A stretch of DNA of 36,270 nt from an uncultured Lachnospiraceae bacterium (GTDB lineage Bacteria > Bacillota > Clostridia > Lachnospirales > Lachnospiraceae), in NCBI GenBank assembly GCA_947588995.1, contig CANPZI010000029.1, positions 1-36,270 of the forward strand. The letters run 5' to 3'. Positions 28,322-36,270 of this stretch are shown here, piece by piece. A program made the translations under genes and the position numbers. The notes below the pieces were generated by a model, which was not told the origin of the DNA, made no database searches, and saw only the letters and a list, made by a program, of their open reading frames with translations. Every line of letters starts with the position of its first letter. Position 1 is the first letter of the stretch.

Positions 28322-30052
28322 CTATTTTTCTCCTGTATCATCCGCTGCCCTAAAACCGGCCGCCACGCTGTCTCCCATGAACTGCAGATTCACTTTCGTC
28401 GGCGCGGACGGAAAACTCTCATATCCTACCTGATCTCCCGCTTTCGGATAATAGAACGTCACCCCGCCCATCTCATAGGGAACCGTCTCATAATTGTCAT
28501 AGTCTTTTTGTGTCAGCCAGTAATCATTCACATAGGCGGCCGCCGTTTCCCGCACCAGCATAAACCCTTTGTACAACATCAGAAAAAACACTGCCGCCGT
28601 GAGTACCCGATCCGCCGCAGACCGGCGCCGCGCCCCATCTTTTCCCTCCGCACCGTTCTCCCGAAGCTGCCGCGCGGCATCCCAAAGCCCGCCGAACACC
28701 ACCGCCGGCGTCAGATACACCCAGACACAGCCGTAACGCATCAGCGGGGAAGTACAGAGCCAGAACAGAAACGAGGCCGCCACTGTGATCTGCACCGGAA
28801 GATATCTGCCGTTCCCGCGCCGCAGTTTACCCCATCCCGCAAGACACAGGAACAGTGCGCACAGCGACACGAGCGCCAGCAGAACAAACAGCTTGTCACT
28901 TCCCGCCAGCGCGCGGAACCAATCCGGCAGCCACCCGCTCATCGGCATATCATACTGCGCCACATTCGTATAAGCCCTGCCCCAGACCTGTATCTCCCGT
29001 GCGTCGTAATCTGCCGCGCCTTTCGGTATCTTCCAGGGCACATTGAACAGATCAATCTGCGTGAAAGGATAGACCAGCCAGCCCGATATCAGCACATTTC
29101 TGATGAAATACGGAGCGGCCGTCACAAACCCCAGCGCCAGATACAGCGCAGTCTCTTTCGCCCGCCTCTCTCTGAGCAGGCGGTACGCCGGACAGACCGT
29201 CAGAAGCAGAATGAACGCCGCCGACAGCTTGACGGTCATGAGGAATACGCCCAGCACGCACAGCATCGCATAGGGCAGAATCTCCGCTGTCTCCTCCTCC
29301 AGCAGATCAAGCCAGCGGATGACAAGATAAAACGCCGTCAGTACCATAAAATAGTCCGACGCCGGCGAAATCATCTCATCGAAGAGATTCACCAGATAAT
29401 AAACGCACATCACCCGCGCGAAATCACTGGCCCGCAGCCGTCTCAGCCGGATCGATCCGGCCAAATCCAGACAGACCACGGCCAGCAGATATGCCAGCCA
29501 GCCGGCCGCGCAGTGGTAGGACTGTCCGCCGAGAAACGTCATGCTGTACAGCGCCGACAGCGCGAACGAAGAACTGTTATAGGCCAGCCTGCAGTGCAGA
29601 TTCCCCAGCCCTTTTACGACGCCGTACTCCTCAATCCACCGAATACTCTGGGCATGGTACAGGCTCGTGTCATAGTGAATGATACCCCTGGAAGTTCCAT
29701 AGGCAAACAGCAAAAAAAGGAAAAGCCCAACTAACATCTTCCCCCTTTTTCCCGATCGGTTTACCCGTATGTCACTCCACAGACCGCGCAGCATACCGCT
29801 CAGCTCGCGCCTGCCAAACCATGCCGTCAAAACGGCCGCAAGGCACAGAAGCAGATTCGCCGCCATCCCGACACGTCCAAACAGGCTGAAAAACTGTGCG
29901 TAGACCGTAACCGCAGCAAGTCCGCACATCAGAAAACTGTCCGTATGTCTGACACGGTACGGCAGGAAGCGGACGAGCATACTCCAAATGCCGTATCCGG
30001 CCAAAAAAGTAGTCAGGAACATATATATCCATATGGCGATCACTGACAGCAT
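28322..30052 (-). CDS. LIC_10190-like polytopic membrane protein
   Basis: 576 aa with about twelve membrane segments. The block [19 protein letters not shown] with [16 protein letters not shown] recalls the family named LIC_10190, often found beside sugar nucleotide genes. The Asp plus Glu-rich first large loop is GT-C-like, so it may be a membrane glycosyltransferase, but no activity is known to me. ATG 30052 has AGAGG 8 nt upstream. It lies between gmd and fcl, 24 nt after gmd, which suggests it may use or act after fucose (inference from position). Confidence 0.72.
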   Translation of the reverse strand: MLSVIAIWIYMFLTTFLAGYGIWSMLVRFLPYRVRHTDSFLMCGLAAVTVYAQFFSLFGRVGMAANLLLCLAAVLTAWFGRRELSGMLRGLWSDIRVNRSGKRGKMLVGLFLFLLFAYGTSRGIIHYDTSLYHAQSIRWIEEYGVVKGLGNLHCRLAYNSSSFALSALYSMTFLGGQSYHCAAGWLAYLLAVVCLDLAGSIRLRRLRASDFARVMCVYYLVNLFDEMISPASDYFMVLTAFYLVIRWLDLLEEETAEILPYAMLCVLGVFLMTVKLSAAFILLLTVCPAYRLLRERRAKETALYLALGFVTAAPYFIRNVLISGWLVYPFTQIDLFNVPWKIPKGAADYDAREIQVWGRAYTNVAQYDMPMSGWLPDWFRALAGSDKLFVLLALVSLCALFLCLAGWGKLRRGNGRYLPVQITVAASFLFWLCTSPLMRYGCVWVYLTPAVVFGGLWDAARQLRENGAEGKDGARRRSAADRVLTAAVFFLMLYKGFMLVRETAAAYVNDYWLTQKDYDNYETVPYEMGGVTFYYPKAGDQVGYESFPSAPTKVNLQFMGDSVAAGFRAADDTGEK

Positions 30053-30076
30053 CGACGTCTATGCCTCTCTTTTTCT

Positions 30077-31144
30077 CTACTGTCTGCTCTTCCGGTATTC
30101 CTCGCAGCTCATGCCGGCCGCCTCTCGCAGATCTGCATCCATCATCATGGCCACCAGCCCATGGAAATCCACCTCTCTCTTCCAGCCCAGCGTCTTCTCC
30201 GCTTTCTCGCAGTTGCCCCAGAGGAACTCCACCTCCGCCGGACGATAAAATTCCGGATTGACATCGACCAGGAGTCTGCCGCTCGCCGCATCGTAACCTT
30301 TCTCATTGATGCCTGTTCCCTCCCAGCGGACAGAGATACCCAGTTCACCAAAAGCAGCCTCCGCAAATTCCCTGACCGTGTGCGTCTCGTTGGTGGCCAG
30401 CACATAGTCGTCCGGCGCGTCCTGCTGCAGCATCAGCCACATGCCTTTCACATAATCTCCCGCAAATCCCCAGTCGCGCTTGGCATTCAAGTTTCCAAGA
30501 GAGAGTTTCTCCTGTTTGCCCGCTATGATATTGGCAATCGCCAGCGTGATCTTCCTCGTGACAAAATTCTCACCGCGCCGCGGCGACTCATGATTGAAGA
30601 GAATGCCGTTGCAGGCAAACATATTGTAAGATTCTCTGTAATTGACCGTAATCCAGTAGGAGTACAGCTTCGCCGCGCCGTATGGACTCTTCGGATAGAA
30701 TGGCGTCTTCTCGCTCTGCGGCGCCGTCTCAGGAATTCCCCCAAACAGTTCGGAAGTGGAAGCCTGATAAAATCTGCACGCCCCGCCGTTCACACGAATC
30801 GCTTCCAACAGTTTCAGCGTGCTCACGCCGGTCGCCTCCGCCGTGTATTCCGGCACTTCAAACGATACACCCACATGAGACTGCGCCGCCAGATTGTATA
30901 CCTCTGCCGGACGGATATCCGCGATCAGCCGCATCAGATTGCTGGAATCCGTCGTGTCCGCAAAGTGCAGGAAAAATTTCACCTTATAGTAATCGGATCG
31001 GATGAGATGGTCAATCCTCGCCGTATTGGAGATACTGTGCCGGCGAATCAGACCGTGCACCTCATACCCTCTCTCCAGCAAAAACTCCGCCAGATAAGAG
31101 CCGTCCTGCCCCGTAATCCCTGTGATCAAAGCTGTTTTCTGCAT
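30077..31144 (-). CDS. gmd: GDP-mannose 4,6-dehydratase
   Basis: Short-chain dehydrogenase forming GDP-4-keto-6-deoxy-D-mannose. [18 protein letters not shown] (cofactor loop), [37 protein letters not shown] and [10 protein letters not shown] (Tyr/Lys) are the family hallmarks, as is NESPRRG-like [11 protein letters not shown]. 355 aa. ATG 31144 matches family starts; the Shine-Dalgarno AAAGG is rather distant (13 nt). First gene of gmd, membrane protein, fcl. Gmd plus Fcl are sufficient for GDP-L-fucose from GDP-mannose. Confidence 0.95.
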   Translation of the reverse strand: MQKTALITGITGQDGSYLAEFLLERGYEVHGLIRRHSISNTARIDHLIRSDYYKVKFFLHFADTTDSSNLMRLIADIRPAEVYNLAAQSHVGVSFEVPEYTAEATGVSTLKLLEAIRVNGGACRFYQASTSELFGGIPETAPQSEKTPFYPKSPYGAAKLYSYWITVNYRESYNMFACNGILFNHESPRRGENFVTRKITLAIANIIAGKQEKLSLGNLNAKRDWGFAGDYVKGMWLMLQQDAPDDYVLATNETHTVREFAEAAFGELGISVRWEGTGINEKGYDAASGRLLVDVNPEFYRPAEVEFLWGNCEKAEKTLGWKREVDFHGLVAMMMDADLREAAGMSCEEYRKSRQ

Positions 31145-31217
31145 ATCGCAATAATATCCTTTCCCGTACATTTGTCTGTTCGGTCTCTGCCTGCTCCGGC
31201 AGCACCCCCGCGGCTTC

Positions 31218-31246
31218 ATTTTCTCATAAAACCGCAGCTCTGTAAA
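31218..31246 (-). promoter_or_regulatory. possible promoter of the gmd operon
   Basis: Minus-strand TTTACA (31241-31246), a 17-nt spacer and GAAAAT (31218-31223) preceded by TGA. The -35 is identical to those of the Spo0A-like and rfbH promoters; the -10 is weaker. It lies about 75 nt before the gmd start. Confidence 0.45.
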
Positions 31247-31286
31247 GGCGTTTCGCCCGCTCCGTGAAATGTCCTCTCCACGCGCG

Positions 31287-32135
31287 TCACTGACAGCCGC
31301 CTTTCAGATACGCCGCAATGGCATCATGCCAGTCCGCGAACGTGAAATCCGTCGTCATCTTGAACATATAATTCTCCAAAATGGAATAGGCCGGCCGCTT
31401 GACGGCGGCTCCGTACTCCTCGGAAGTAATGGGCTCAACGAGCGTTTTCTTTCCCGCAAGGCGGAAAATTTCTTCCGCAAACTGTGCCCAGCTGCAGTCT
31501 CCCTCACAGGTCCCGTGAAACAGCCCGTAGTTCTCCGTCGGCAGCAGACAGGCGATCGCTCTGGCCAGCTCCGCCGCGCTCGTAGGCGACCCCACCTGAT
31601 CTCTTACCACCCTGACTTTATCGTTCGTCTCCGCAAGACGCAGCATCGTCTTCGCAAAGTTTTTACCGTCTCCGTACAGCCATGCAGTCCGCACGATAAA
31701 ATGCCGCTCGCTGAACTCTCTGACAAAATTTTCGCCAGCAAGCTTCGTCCTGCCGTATGCGCCCTGCGGTCCTGTCGGGTCCGTCTCCCGGTAGGGCCTT
31801 GTCCCGCTGCCGTCAAAAACATAGTCCGTGGAGACATGAATCAGCTTCGCGCCCGTCTCACTTGCGGCAATACTCAAATTCCTCGCGCCCACGGCGTTGA
31901 TACGGAAAGCCAGATCTTCCTCCTGCTCACACTTTTCCACCGCGGTATAGGCCGCGCAGTTAATGATCGCATAGGGCTTTATCTCCCTCGCGAACGCCAT
32001 AACCTGCTCCACACTGGTGATGTCCAGCTCTCCCACATCCGTATTGATCAGCTCGTACTCCGTACTGCCGGCATACTGCCGATTGATGGCACGCCCAAGC
32101 TGTCCGTTCGCACCGGTTACCATAAGTTTCTTCAT
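31287..32135 (-). CDS. rfbD: dTDP-4-dehydrorhamnose reductase
   Basis: Last step of dTDP-L-rhamnose synthesis, NAD(P)H dependent. [17 protein letters not shown] (cofactor loop), [30 protein letters not shown] and the Tyr-Lys pair in [11 protein letters not shown] are the RmlD signature. 282 aa. ATG 32135 has GAGG 5 nt upstream and aligns with the family; an in-frame ATG at 32165 is less likely. It has its own promoter, and RfbA, RfbB and RfbC are not in the window. Confidence 0.94.
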   Translation of the reverse strand: MKKLMVTGANGQLGRAINRQYAGSTEYELINTDVGELDITSVEQVMAFAREIKPYAIINCAAYTAVEKCEQEEDLAFRINAVGARNLSIAASETGAKLIHVSTDYVFDGSGTRPYRETDPTGPQGAYGRTKLAGENFVREFSERHFIVRTAWLYGDGKNFAKTMLRLAETNDKVRVVRDQVGSPTSAAELARAIACLLPTENYGLFHGTCEGDCSWAQFAEEIFRLAGKKTLVEPITSEEYGAAVKRPAYSILENYMFKMTTDFTFADWHDAIAAYLKGGCQ

Positions 32136-32193
32136 GTTTTCCTCTTTTCCGTCACGCTTTCCCATTCATTTTCTGCGACCTGATAATAATATT

Positions 32194-32222
32194 ATCATAC
32201 AACCTGCGGCAAAAATATGCAA
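32194..32222 (-). promoter_or_regulatory. promoter of rfbD
   Basis: Minus-strand TTGCAT (32217-32222), a 17-nt spacer and TATGAT (32194-32199), about 60 nt before the start codon. It is divergent to the YerB-like promoter. Confidence 0.6.
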
Positions 32223-32309
32223 TTATAATGTAGCGGCCACGCTATGCACATTTCCAAACTTCATGTCAAAATTTTCCATCATTTTGTGGATTTTTTCTTT
32301 TTTTTGCTA

Positions 32310-32338
32310 GTGACTCTCTCTTTTCCTTATGGTATACT
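32310..32338 (+). promoter_or_regulatory. promoter of the YerB-like lipoprotein gene
   Basis: GTGACT (32310-32315), a 17-nt spacer and TATACT (32333-32338) preceded by TGG. A T-rich tract lies just upstream of the -35, as in many Gram-positive promoters. The start codon is 62 nt downstream. Confidence 0.65.
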
Positions 32339-32399
32339 AGGAGAGGTTGGGTTATTTCCTGCCGCAAGTTCAGTAACAAAAAGAAAGAGAGGATTAGAA

Positions 32400-33560
32400 A
32401 TGAAAAGATTGCAAGTGCTTTCCCTTGTAGCCTTGTCTTCTACTCTTCTATTGTTTGGTTGTGGTAAAAAGGACGAAGAAGTTATCGTAGAGCCTGTGGT
32501 AGAACAGGTTATTGATGACATAAGCGAACCAGAGGATGAAGAGAACGAAGATGCGGAGAAAGAAACCGACGAGGACACGCCCCCGGAAGAGGGCATGGTT
32601 CGGAGCCGTATCACCAACGAGTGGGTTGACGAAGAGGTCAACAATACCAGACCGATCACCGTCATGATCCCGAATACCAAAACCGCATCTCAATACGGTA
32701 TCTCTCAGGCGGATGTCCTGTACGAATGCAACGTGGAGGGCAGTATCACCAGACTGATGGCGCTCTTCCAGGACTGGCGCAATTTTGACAGACTCGGAAA
32801 TGTGAGAAGCTGCCGTGACTACTACATATACTGGTCTTTTGAGTGGGACGCTTTCTATATTCACTTTGGCGGACCGTTCTACATCGACGAAGTCATCAAC
32901 CGCCCTGACACGGAGGATATCGACGGACTCTCCAGCAGCAATTTCTGGCGCGCCGACGATACCAACAACTCCACCGACAACGCTTATGTGGACACGAAAG
33001 GAATCCTGGCGGACATCAATAAGCTCGGCTACGATCTGGAGTATCGCGACGGCTATTCCGATGAACAGCATTATAAGTTTGCTCCCTCCGGCGAGCCCAA
33101 TACTCTGGAGCAGTACAGCGATGCCATCACCGCCAACAAGATTGATATGTCTCCCACCTATCCGGTGACAAACTGCTATTTTGTATACAATACGGAGACG
33201 GGGCTGTATGACAGATTCCAGCATCTGTCCGGCGAGGCTGACGGCCCGCATATCGACAAAGCGAACGGCAAGCAGCTGGCATTCAAGAATATTCTGGTTC
33301 AGAATACCTACTACGAAGTGCGCGACGAAAAAGGCTATCTCGCTTTCCAGTGCCACGATACCACCAGAGACGGCTGGTTCTTCACCAACGGCAAAGGAAT
33401 CCATGTGACCTGGGAGAAAACCTCCGACTACGGCGCGACAAGATATTATGACGACGAAAGCAATGAGATTGAGCTGAACACCGGCAAGACAATGGTCTGC
33501 ATCGTGGAGGATGGAGATTCTTTCCTGGTAGACGACGTCAAAGTCGGCGGAACGAATTAG
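32400..33560 (+). CDS. YerB-like lipoprotein with DUF3048 domains
   Basis: 386 aa. MKRLQVLSLVALSSTLLLFGC is a lipoprotein signal peptide with Cys21 as the lipidated residue. A highly acidic linker (about 24-65, Glu/Asp/Pro rich) follows. The DUF3048 domain begins with RPITVMIPNTKTASQYG and holds ADVLYECNVEGSITRLMALF and GNVRSCRDYYIYWSFEWDAF; the C-terminal DUF3048_C part has DGWFFTNGKGIHVTWEK. Extracellular, membrane-anchored; biochemical function unknown to me. ATG 32400 has AGAGG 7 nt upstream. It is the only plus-strand gene in the middle of the locus and has its own promoter and terminator. Confidence 0.87.
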   Translation: MKRLQVLSLVALSSTLLLFGCGKKDEEVIVEPVVEQVIDDISEPEDEENEDAEKETDEDTPPEEGMVRSRITNEWVDEEVNNTRPITVMIPNTKTASQYGISQADVLYECNVEGSITRLMALFQDWRNFDRLGNVRSCRDYYIYWSFEWDAFYIHFGGPFYIDEVINRPDTEDIDGLSSSNFWRADDTNNSTDNAYVDTKGILADINKLGYDLEYRDGYSDEQHYKFAPSGEPNTLEQYSDAITANKIDMSPTYPVTNCYFVYNTETGLYDRFQHLSGEADGPHIDKANGKQLAFKNILVQNTYYEVRDEKGYLAFQCHDTTRDGWFFTNGKGIHVTWEKTSDYGATRYYDDESNEIELNTGKTMVCIVEDGDSFLVDDVKVGGTN

Positions 33561-33593
33561 GCCAACCGTACAGCAATAACAATGACATGACAT

Positions 33594-33622
33594 AAGGCGG
33601 GGAACACATTGTTCCCCGCCTT
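33594..33622. terminator. convergent terminator between the lipoprotein gene and rfbG
   Basis: A 13-bp perfect stem (33594-33606 with 33610-33622) with a 3-nt loop. T-rich sequence follows on the plus strand (TTTATTCTT), so it is best as the lipoprotein gene terminator. On the minus strand only TTATG follows, so it may be weaker for rfbG. Confidence 0.85.
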
Positions 33623-33641
33623 TATTCTTCTTATATCCGTT

Positions 33642-34700
33642 TCACATACCCATGTATTCCGCAATCTGTTTTCTCACCACAGCGGCAGCATCTTCTCCTG
33701 CATAATATGCCCGGTATACTTCCGCCGTCCTGCGCAGGCATGTCCTGACATCCCATTTTGGCTTCCAGCCGAATCTTCTCTTGATCTTTGAGGAATCCAG
33801 TTTCAGGAAACCTGCCTCGTGCGGCCCGCCGTCTCCCACATTCTGCCAGCTTATCTCACAGCCTGACACCTGCCGCCACACCTCGCAGAAAAGCGTCGCA
33901 AGTTCTCCCGTCGAGATGCAGTCCTTATCCTCCGGCCCTACATTGTAACTGCCGGCCGCGAAGATATCTTCATACTGCTTCCATGCCACCAGCAGATACG
34001 CCATCACCGGTTCCAGTACATGTTGATAAGGTCTGACCGAATACGGATTGCGCACAGTGATCGTCTCCCCCTTCACCGCAGCGCGCACACAGTCCGGCAC
34101 AATCCTGTCAACCGCAAAATCCCCGCCGCCGACCACATTGCCGGCCCGCATCGTGGAAACCGCCACATTGCTCTCCTGTAAAAAAGAATTCCTATAGCTG
34201 TCCGTAATCAGCTCCGAGCAGGATTTGGAATTGGAATACGGATCGAAACCGTTCAATTCCTCATTTTCCCGATATCCCCACTCCCACTCTCTGTTCTTAT
34301 ACACCTTGTCTGTGGTAACATTGACAAACGAACGTACCGAGCCGCTGCGGCGCACACATTCCAGGACATGCACGGTGCCCATCACGTTGACATCATAAGT
34401 ATATACCGGATTCCTGTATGATTCCCTGACAATCGGCTGCGCCGCCATATGAATCACGATCTCCGGTTTCTTCTCCGCAAACACCCGCTGCAGCTTGTCC
34501 AAATCCCGTATATCGCCGGCCACCGTCTCCATTCTCTCTCCCAGTCTCAGAACCGTATAGAGCGCGGGATCCGTCGGCGGCTCCAGTGCATATCCTGTCA
34601 CATGGGCTCCCATCCCCAGAAGCGCCTCACACATCCAGGAACCCTTAAAGCCCGTACAGCCTGTCACCAAAACTTTTTTGCCTCTGTAAAATTGTTCCAT
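33642..34700 (-). CDS. rfbG: CDP-glucose 4,6-dehydratase
   Basis: Converts CDP-D-glucose to CDP-4-keto-6-deoxyglucose, first committed step toward CDP-3,6-dideoxyhexoses. KVLVTGCTGFKGSWMCEAL (cofactor loop), HMAAQPIVRESYRNPVYTY, NVTTDKVYKNREWEWGY, YSNSKSCSE (Tyr/Lys) and RAGNVVGGGDFAVDRIVPD are the RfbG/AscB signature. 352 aa. The start is one base after the rfbH stop, with AAAGGAA 8 nt upstream. RfbF, which makes CDP-glucose, is not in the window. Confidence 0.94.
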   Translation of the reverse strand: MEQFYRGKKVLVTGCTGFKGSWMCEALLGMGAHVTGYALEPPTDPALYTVLRLGERMETVAGDIRDLDKLQRVFAEKKPEIVIHMAAQPIVRESYRNPVYTYDVNVMGTVHVLECVRRSGSVRSFVNVTTDKVYKNREWEWGYRENEELNGFDPYSNSKSCSELITDSYRNSFLQESNVAVSTMRAGNVVGGGDFAVDRIVPDCVRAAVKGETITVRNPYSVRPYQHVLEPVMAYLLVAWKQYEDIFAAGSYNVGPEDKDCISTGELATLFCEVWRQVSGCEISWQNVGDGGPHEAGFLKLDSSKIKRRFGWKPKWDVRTCLRRTAEVYRAYYAGEDAAAVVRKQIAEYMGM

Positions 34701-34701
34701 G

Positions 34702-36063
34702 CTACTGTTCCTTTATTGCCATAATGATCGTGCGCGCCATATAGTCCAGCATCTCATCCGTCATGCCCGGATATACGCCTATCCAAAAAGAGTCCGCCAT
34801 AATCCGGTCCGTGTTTGCCAGACTGCCGACGACGCGATATCCTCTTCCGGAAGCCCGCATTTCATCAAAACAGGGGTGTTTTGTCAGATTGCCCGCAAAC
34901 AGCATTCTGGTCTGCACACCGTGTGATTCCACATACTGCACCACCCGGCTGCGGTCAACGCCCTCTCCGCATGTAATCAGGAAACCAAACCAACTGGGCT
35001 GCGAATGTTCACAGGCTTCCGGCAGAATCAGCTTGTCCGCTATGCCTGCGGCTTCGCCCTCGGCGATAAGCCCTGCTTTCAATCTGTCGAAATTGTGCCG
35101 CCTGCGCTCCACGAATTTCGGAAGTTTTTCGATCTGTGCGCAGCCGATCGCCGCCTGCAGATCCGTTGCTTTCAGATTGTATCCAAAATGCGAGTACACA
35201 TACTTGTGATCATACCCCAGCGGCAATTCCCCGTACTTCTTATCGAATCGATGTCCGCACAGATTATCATGACCCGACGGGCATACACAATCGCGTCCCC
35301 AATCCCGAAAAGAACGGATGATTTTGTGCAGCAGCGCATTGTCCGTATAGACAGCCCCGCCCTCTCCCGTCGTCATGTGATGCGCCGGATAGAAACTGGA
35401 AGTGCCAATATCGCCTATCGTACCTGTCAGACGCTTCTTACCGGCTATCGTGTACACCGATCCCAGCGCATCACAGTTGTCCTCCACAAGCCACAATCCA
35501 TATCTGTCGCAAAATGCCCTGACTGCCCCCAGATCAAACGGATTGCCCAGCGTATGCGCGATCATGACCGCTTTCGTGCGCTCAGACAATGCTTTCTCCA
35601 GCTGCGTGACATCAATATTATACTGCGGTATCGTCACATCCACAAAGACCGGCACCGCGCCAAACTGGAGAATCGGCGTCACCGTTGTCGGGAATCCGGC
35701 AGCCACCGTGATCACTTCATCACCCCGACAGATACGCCTCTCTCCAAGAAGCGGCGAAGTGAGTGCCATGAACGCCAGCAGATTGGCAGATGAGCCCGAA
35801 TTGACCAGAGAACAGTAGCGAAGCCCCAGATACTGCGCCAGCTTCTTTTCAAATTCCTCCGTATATCTGCCTGATGTCAGCCAAAAATCCAACGCACTGT
35901 CCACCAGATTGACCATCTCCGCGCTGTCATAGACCCGGGAAGCATAGGGGATCTTCTGTCCCTCCTGAAATTCTTTCGCCTGCCCATGGAAGCGATCCGC
36001 ATACTGTCTGACCATGTCCAGTATTTCTTCTCTTGCCTGCTGTTCCGTTTTATTCTCAAACAT
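34702..36063 (-). CDS. rfbH: CDP-4-keto-6-deoxyglucose 3-dehydratase (E1), PMP and [2Fe-2S] enzyme
   Basis: 453 aa member of the DegT aminotransferase fold that removes the C3 hydroxyl. The lysine of ordinary aminotransferases is replaced by His228 in SFYPAHHMTTGEGG, the E1 hallmark. Cys197, Cys259, Cys261 and Cys269 keep the C-x-C-x7-C cluster pattern plus the earlier Cys of the [2Fe-2S] dehydrases. An NADH-ferredoxin-type reductase (E3, DdhD) would be needed and is not visible. ATG 36063 has GAGGG 5 nt upstream; a TTG at 36075 is a poor alternative. Strong promoter 41-69 nt upstream. Likely product classes are paratose, abequose, tyvelose, ascarylose or a branched sugar; which one cannot be told. 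Confidence 0.93.
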   Translation of the reverse strand: MFENKTEQQAREEILDMVRQYADRFHGQAKEFQEGQKIPYASRVYDSAEMVNLVDSALDFWLTSGRYTEEFEKKLAQYLGLRYCSLVNSGSSANLLAFMALTSPLLGERRICRGDEVITVAAGFPTTVTPILQFGAVPVFVDVTIPQYNIDVTQLEKALSERTKAVMIAHTLGNPFDLGAVRAFCDRYGLWLVEDNCDALGSVYTIAGKKRLTGTIGDIGTSSFYPAHHMTTGEGGAVYTDNALLHKIIRSFRDWGRDCVCPSGHDNLCGHRFDKKYGELPLGYDHKYVYSHFGYNLKATDLQAAIGCAQIEKLPKFVERRRHNFDRLKAGLIAEGEAAGIADKLILPEACEHSQPSWFGFLITCGEGVDRSRVVQYVESHGVQTRMLFAGNLTKHPCFDEMRASGRGYRVVGSLANTDRIMADSFWIGVYPGMTDEMLDYMARTIIMAIKEQ

Positions 36064-36103
36064 AATATCCCTCAACCTGTATCTTTTATTTGCATCTGCG
36101 TCT

Positions 36104-36132
36104 ATTTTACCATAGTCAATCTCACATGTAAA
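36104..36132 (-). promoter_or_regulatory. promoter of rfbH-rfbG
   Basis: Minus-strand TTTACA (36127-36132), a 17-nt spacer and TAAAAT (36104-36109) preceded by TGG. Near consensus. Confidence 0.75.
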
Positions 36133-36210
36133 ATATTCCCGCTATAGTAAGACCAATTCTGATCTTTCTCTTATCGTATAAAAAAAGATATTTGGGTATT
36201 CAAAGTTTTT

Positions 36211-36270
36211 GAGGGTCTACCTTTTTGAGGGTCTTTCGTGAGGGTTCTTCGTGAGGGTCTTTCATGAGGG
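36211..36270. repeat. GAGGG tandem repeat array, cut by the window edge
   Basis: GAGGG occurs at 36211, 36227, 36240, 36253 and 36266, spacing 16, 13, 13 and 13 nt. The units read GAGGGTCTTTCGT with small changes (one TTCTTCGT, one TCTTTCAT). It is upstream of the rfbH promoter and continues beyond the window. On the minus strand it reads CCCTC spaced by A-rich segments. Confidence 0.85.

Noticed and set aside
31250..31286. Terminator after rfbD
   Set aside because: GGCG-AAA-CGCC followed by three T residues has only a 4-bp core stem, too weak to call.
36211..36270. CRISPR array
   Set aside because: Units of 13-16 nt with a 5-nt invariant core and no unique spacers; no cas genes.

Overview
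The window is a large surface-polysaccharide (capsule/exopolysaccharide) locus from what looks like a spore-forming-lineage Gram-positive, most likely a Lachnospiraceae-type Clostridium. The grounds are strong GGAGG-type ribosome binding sites, extended -10 promoters of the form TATGnTATAAT, a Spo0A-type DNA-binding protein, a YerB/DUF3048 lipoprotein, an EpsG-type polymerase and a WbaP-like phosphoglycosyl transferase. No species can be named from the sequence. I see no rRNA, tRNA, CRISPR array or transposase. No gene-free stretch exceeds 300 bases.

Layout, left to right. (1) 214-2393, plus strand: a PLP-dependent amino-acid decarboxylase and an ATP-grasp ligase, translationally coupled. (2) 2358-6428, minus strand: GT2, pseG, pseF, pseI, with its own promoter at 6458-6486. 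(3) 6538-14140, minus strand: pseB, pseC, a large PTPS-related membrane protein and a GH2 beta-galactosidase, ending in a terminator at 6489-6521. (4) 14141-14414: a noncoding block of palindromes plus copy 1 of a promoter/hairpin leader element. (5) 14415-26601, minus strand: an eleven-gene assembly operon (two polyprenyl-linked sugar transfer enzymes, Wzz-like protein, EpsG polymerase, GT2 and GT4 glycosyltransferases, GT-C membrane enzyme), preceded by copy 2 of the leader element at 26660-26745. (6) 26793-27173, minus strand: a receiver-less Spo0A C-terminal-domain protein with its own promoter and terminator. (7) 27307-31144, minus strand: gmd, a LIC_10190-type membrane protein and fcl. 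(8) 31287-32135, minus strand: rfbD. (9) 32400-33560, plus strand: a YerB-like lipoprotein. (10) 33642-36063, minus strand: rfbH-rfbG. (11) 36211-36270: GAGGG tandem repeats running off the window.

How it fits together: PseB-C-G-F-I make CMP-pseudaminic acid or a close relative, Gmd/Fcl make GDP-L-fucose, RfbD finishes dTDP-L-rhamnose, and RfbG/RfbH make a CDP-linked 3,6-dideoxyhexose precursor. The assembly operon starts a lipid-linked repeat unit, extends it, polymerises it and controls chain length. Missing from the window are PseH, a flippase, RfbA/B/C, RfbF and the RfbH reductase partner.

The most notable signals are as follows. An 86-bp promoter/RNA-hairpin leader is duplicated (82/86 identical, 60 nt perfect) in front of two operons, which looks like a shared regulatory module. 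A stand-alone Spo0A DNA-binding domain sits beside one copy. The decarboxylase/ATP-grasp pair converges on the pse genes in a locus where pseH is not seen.
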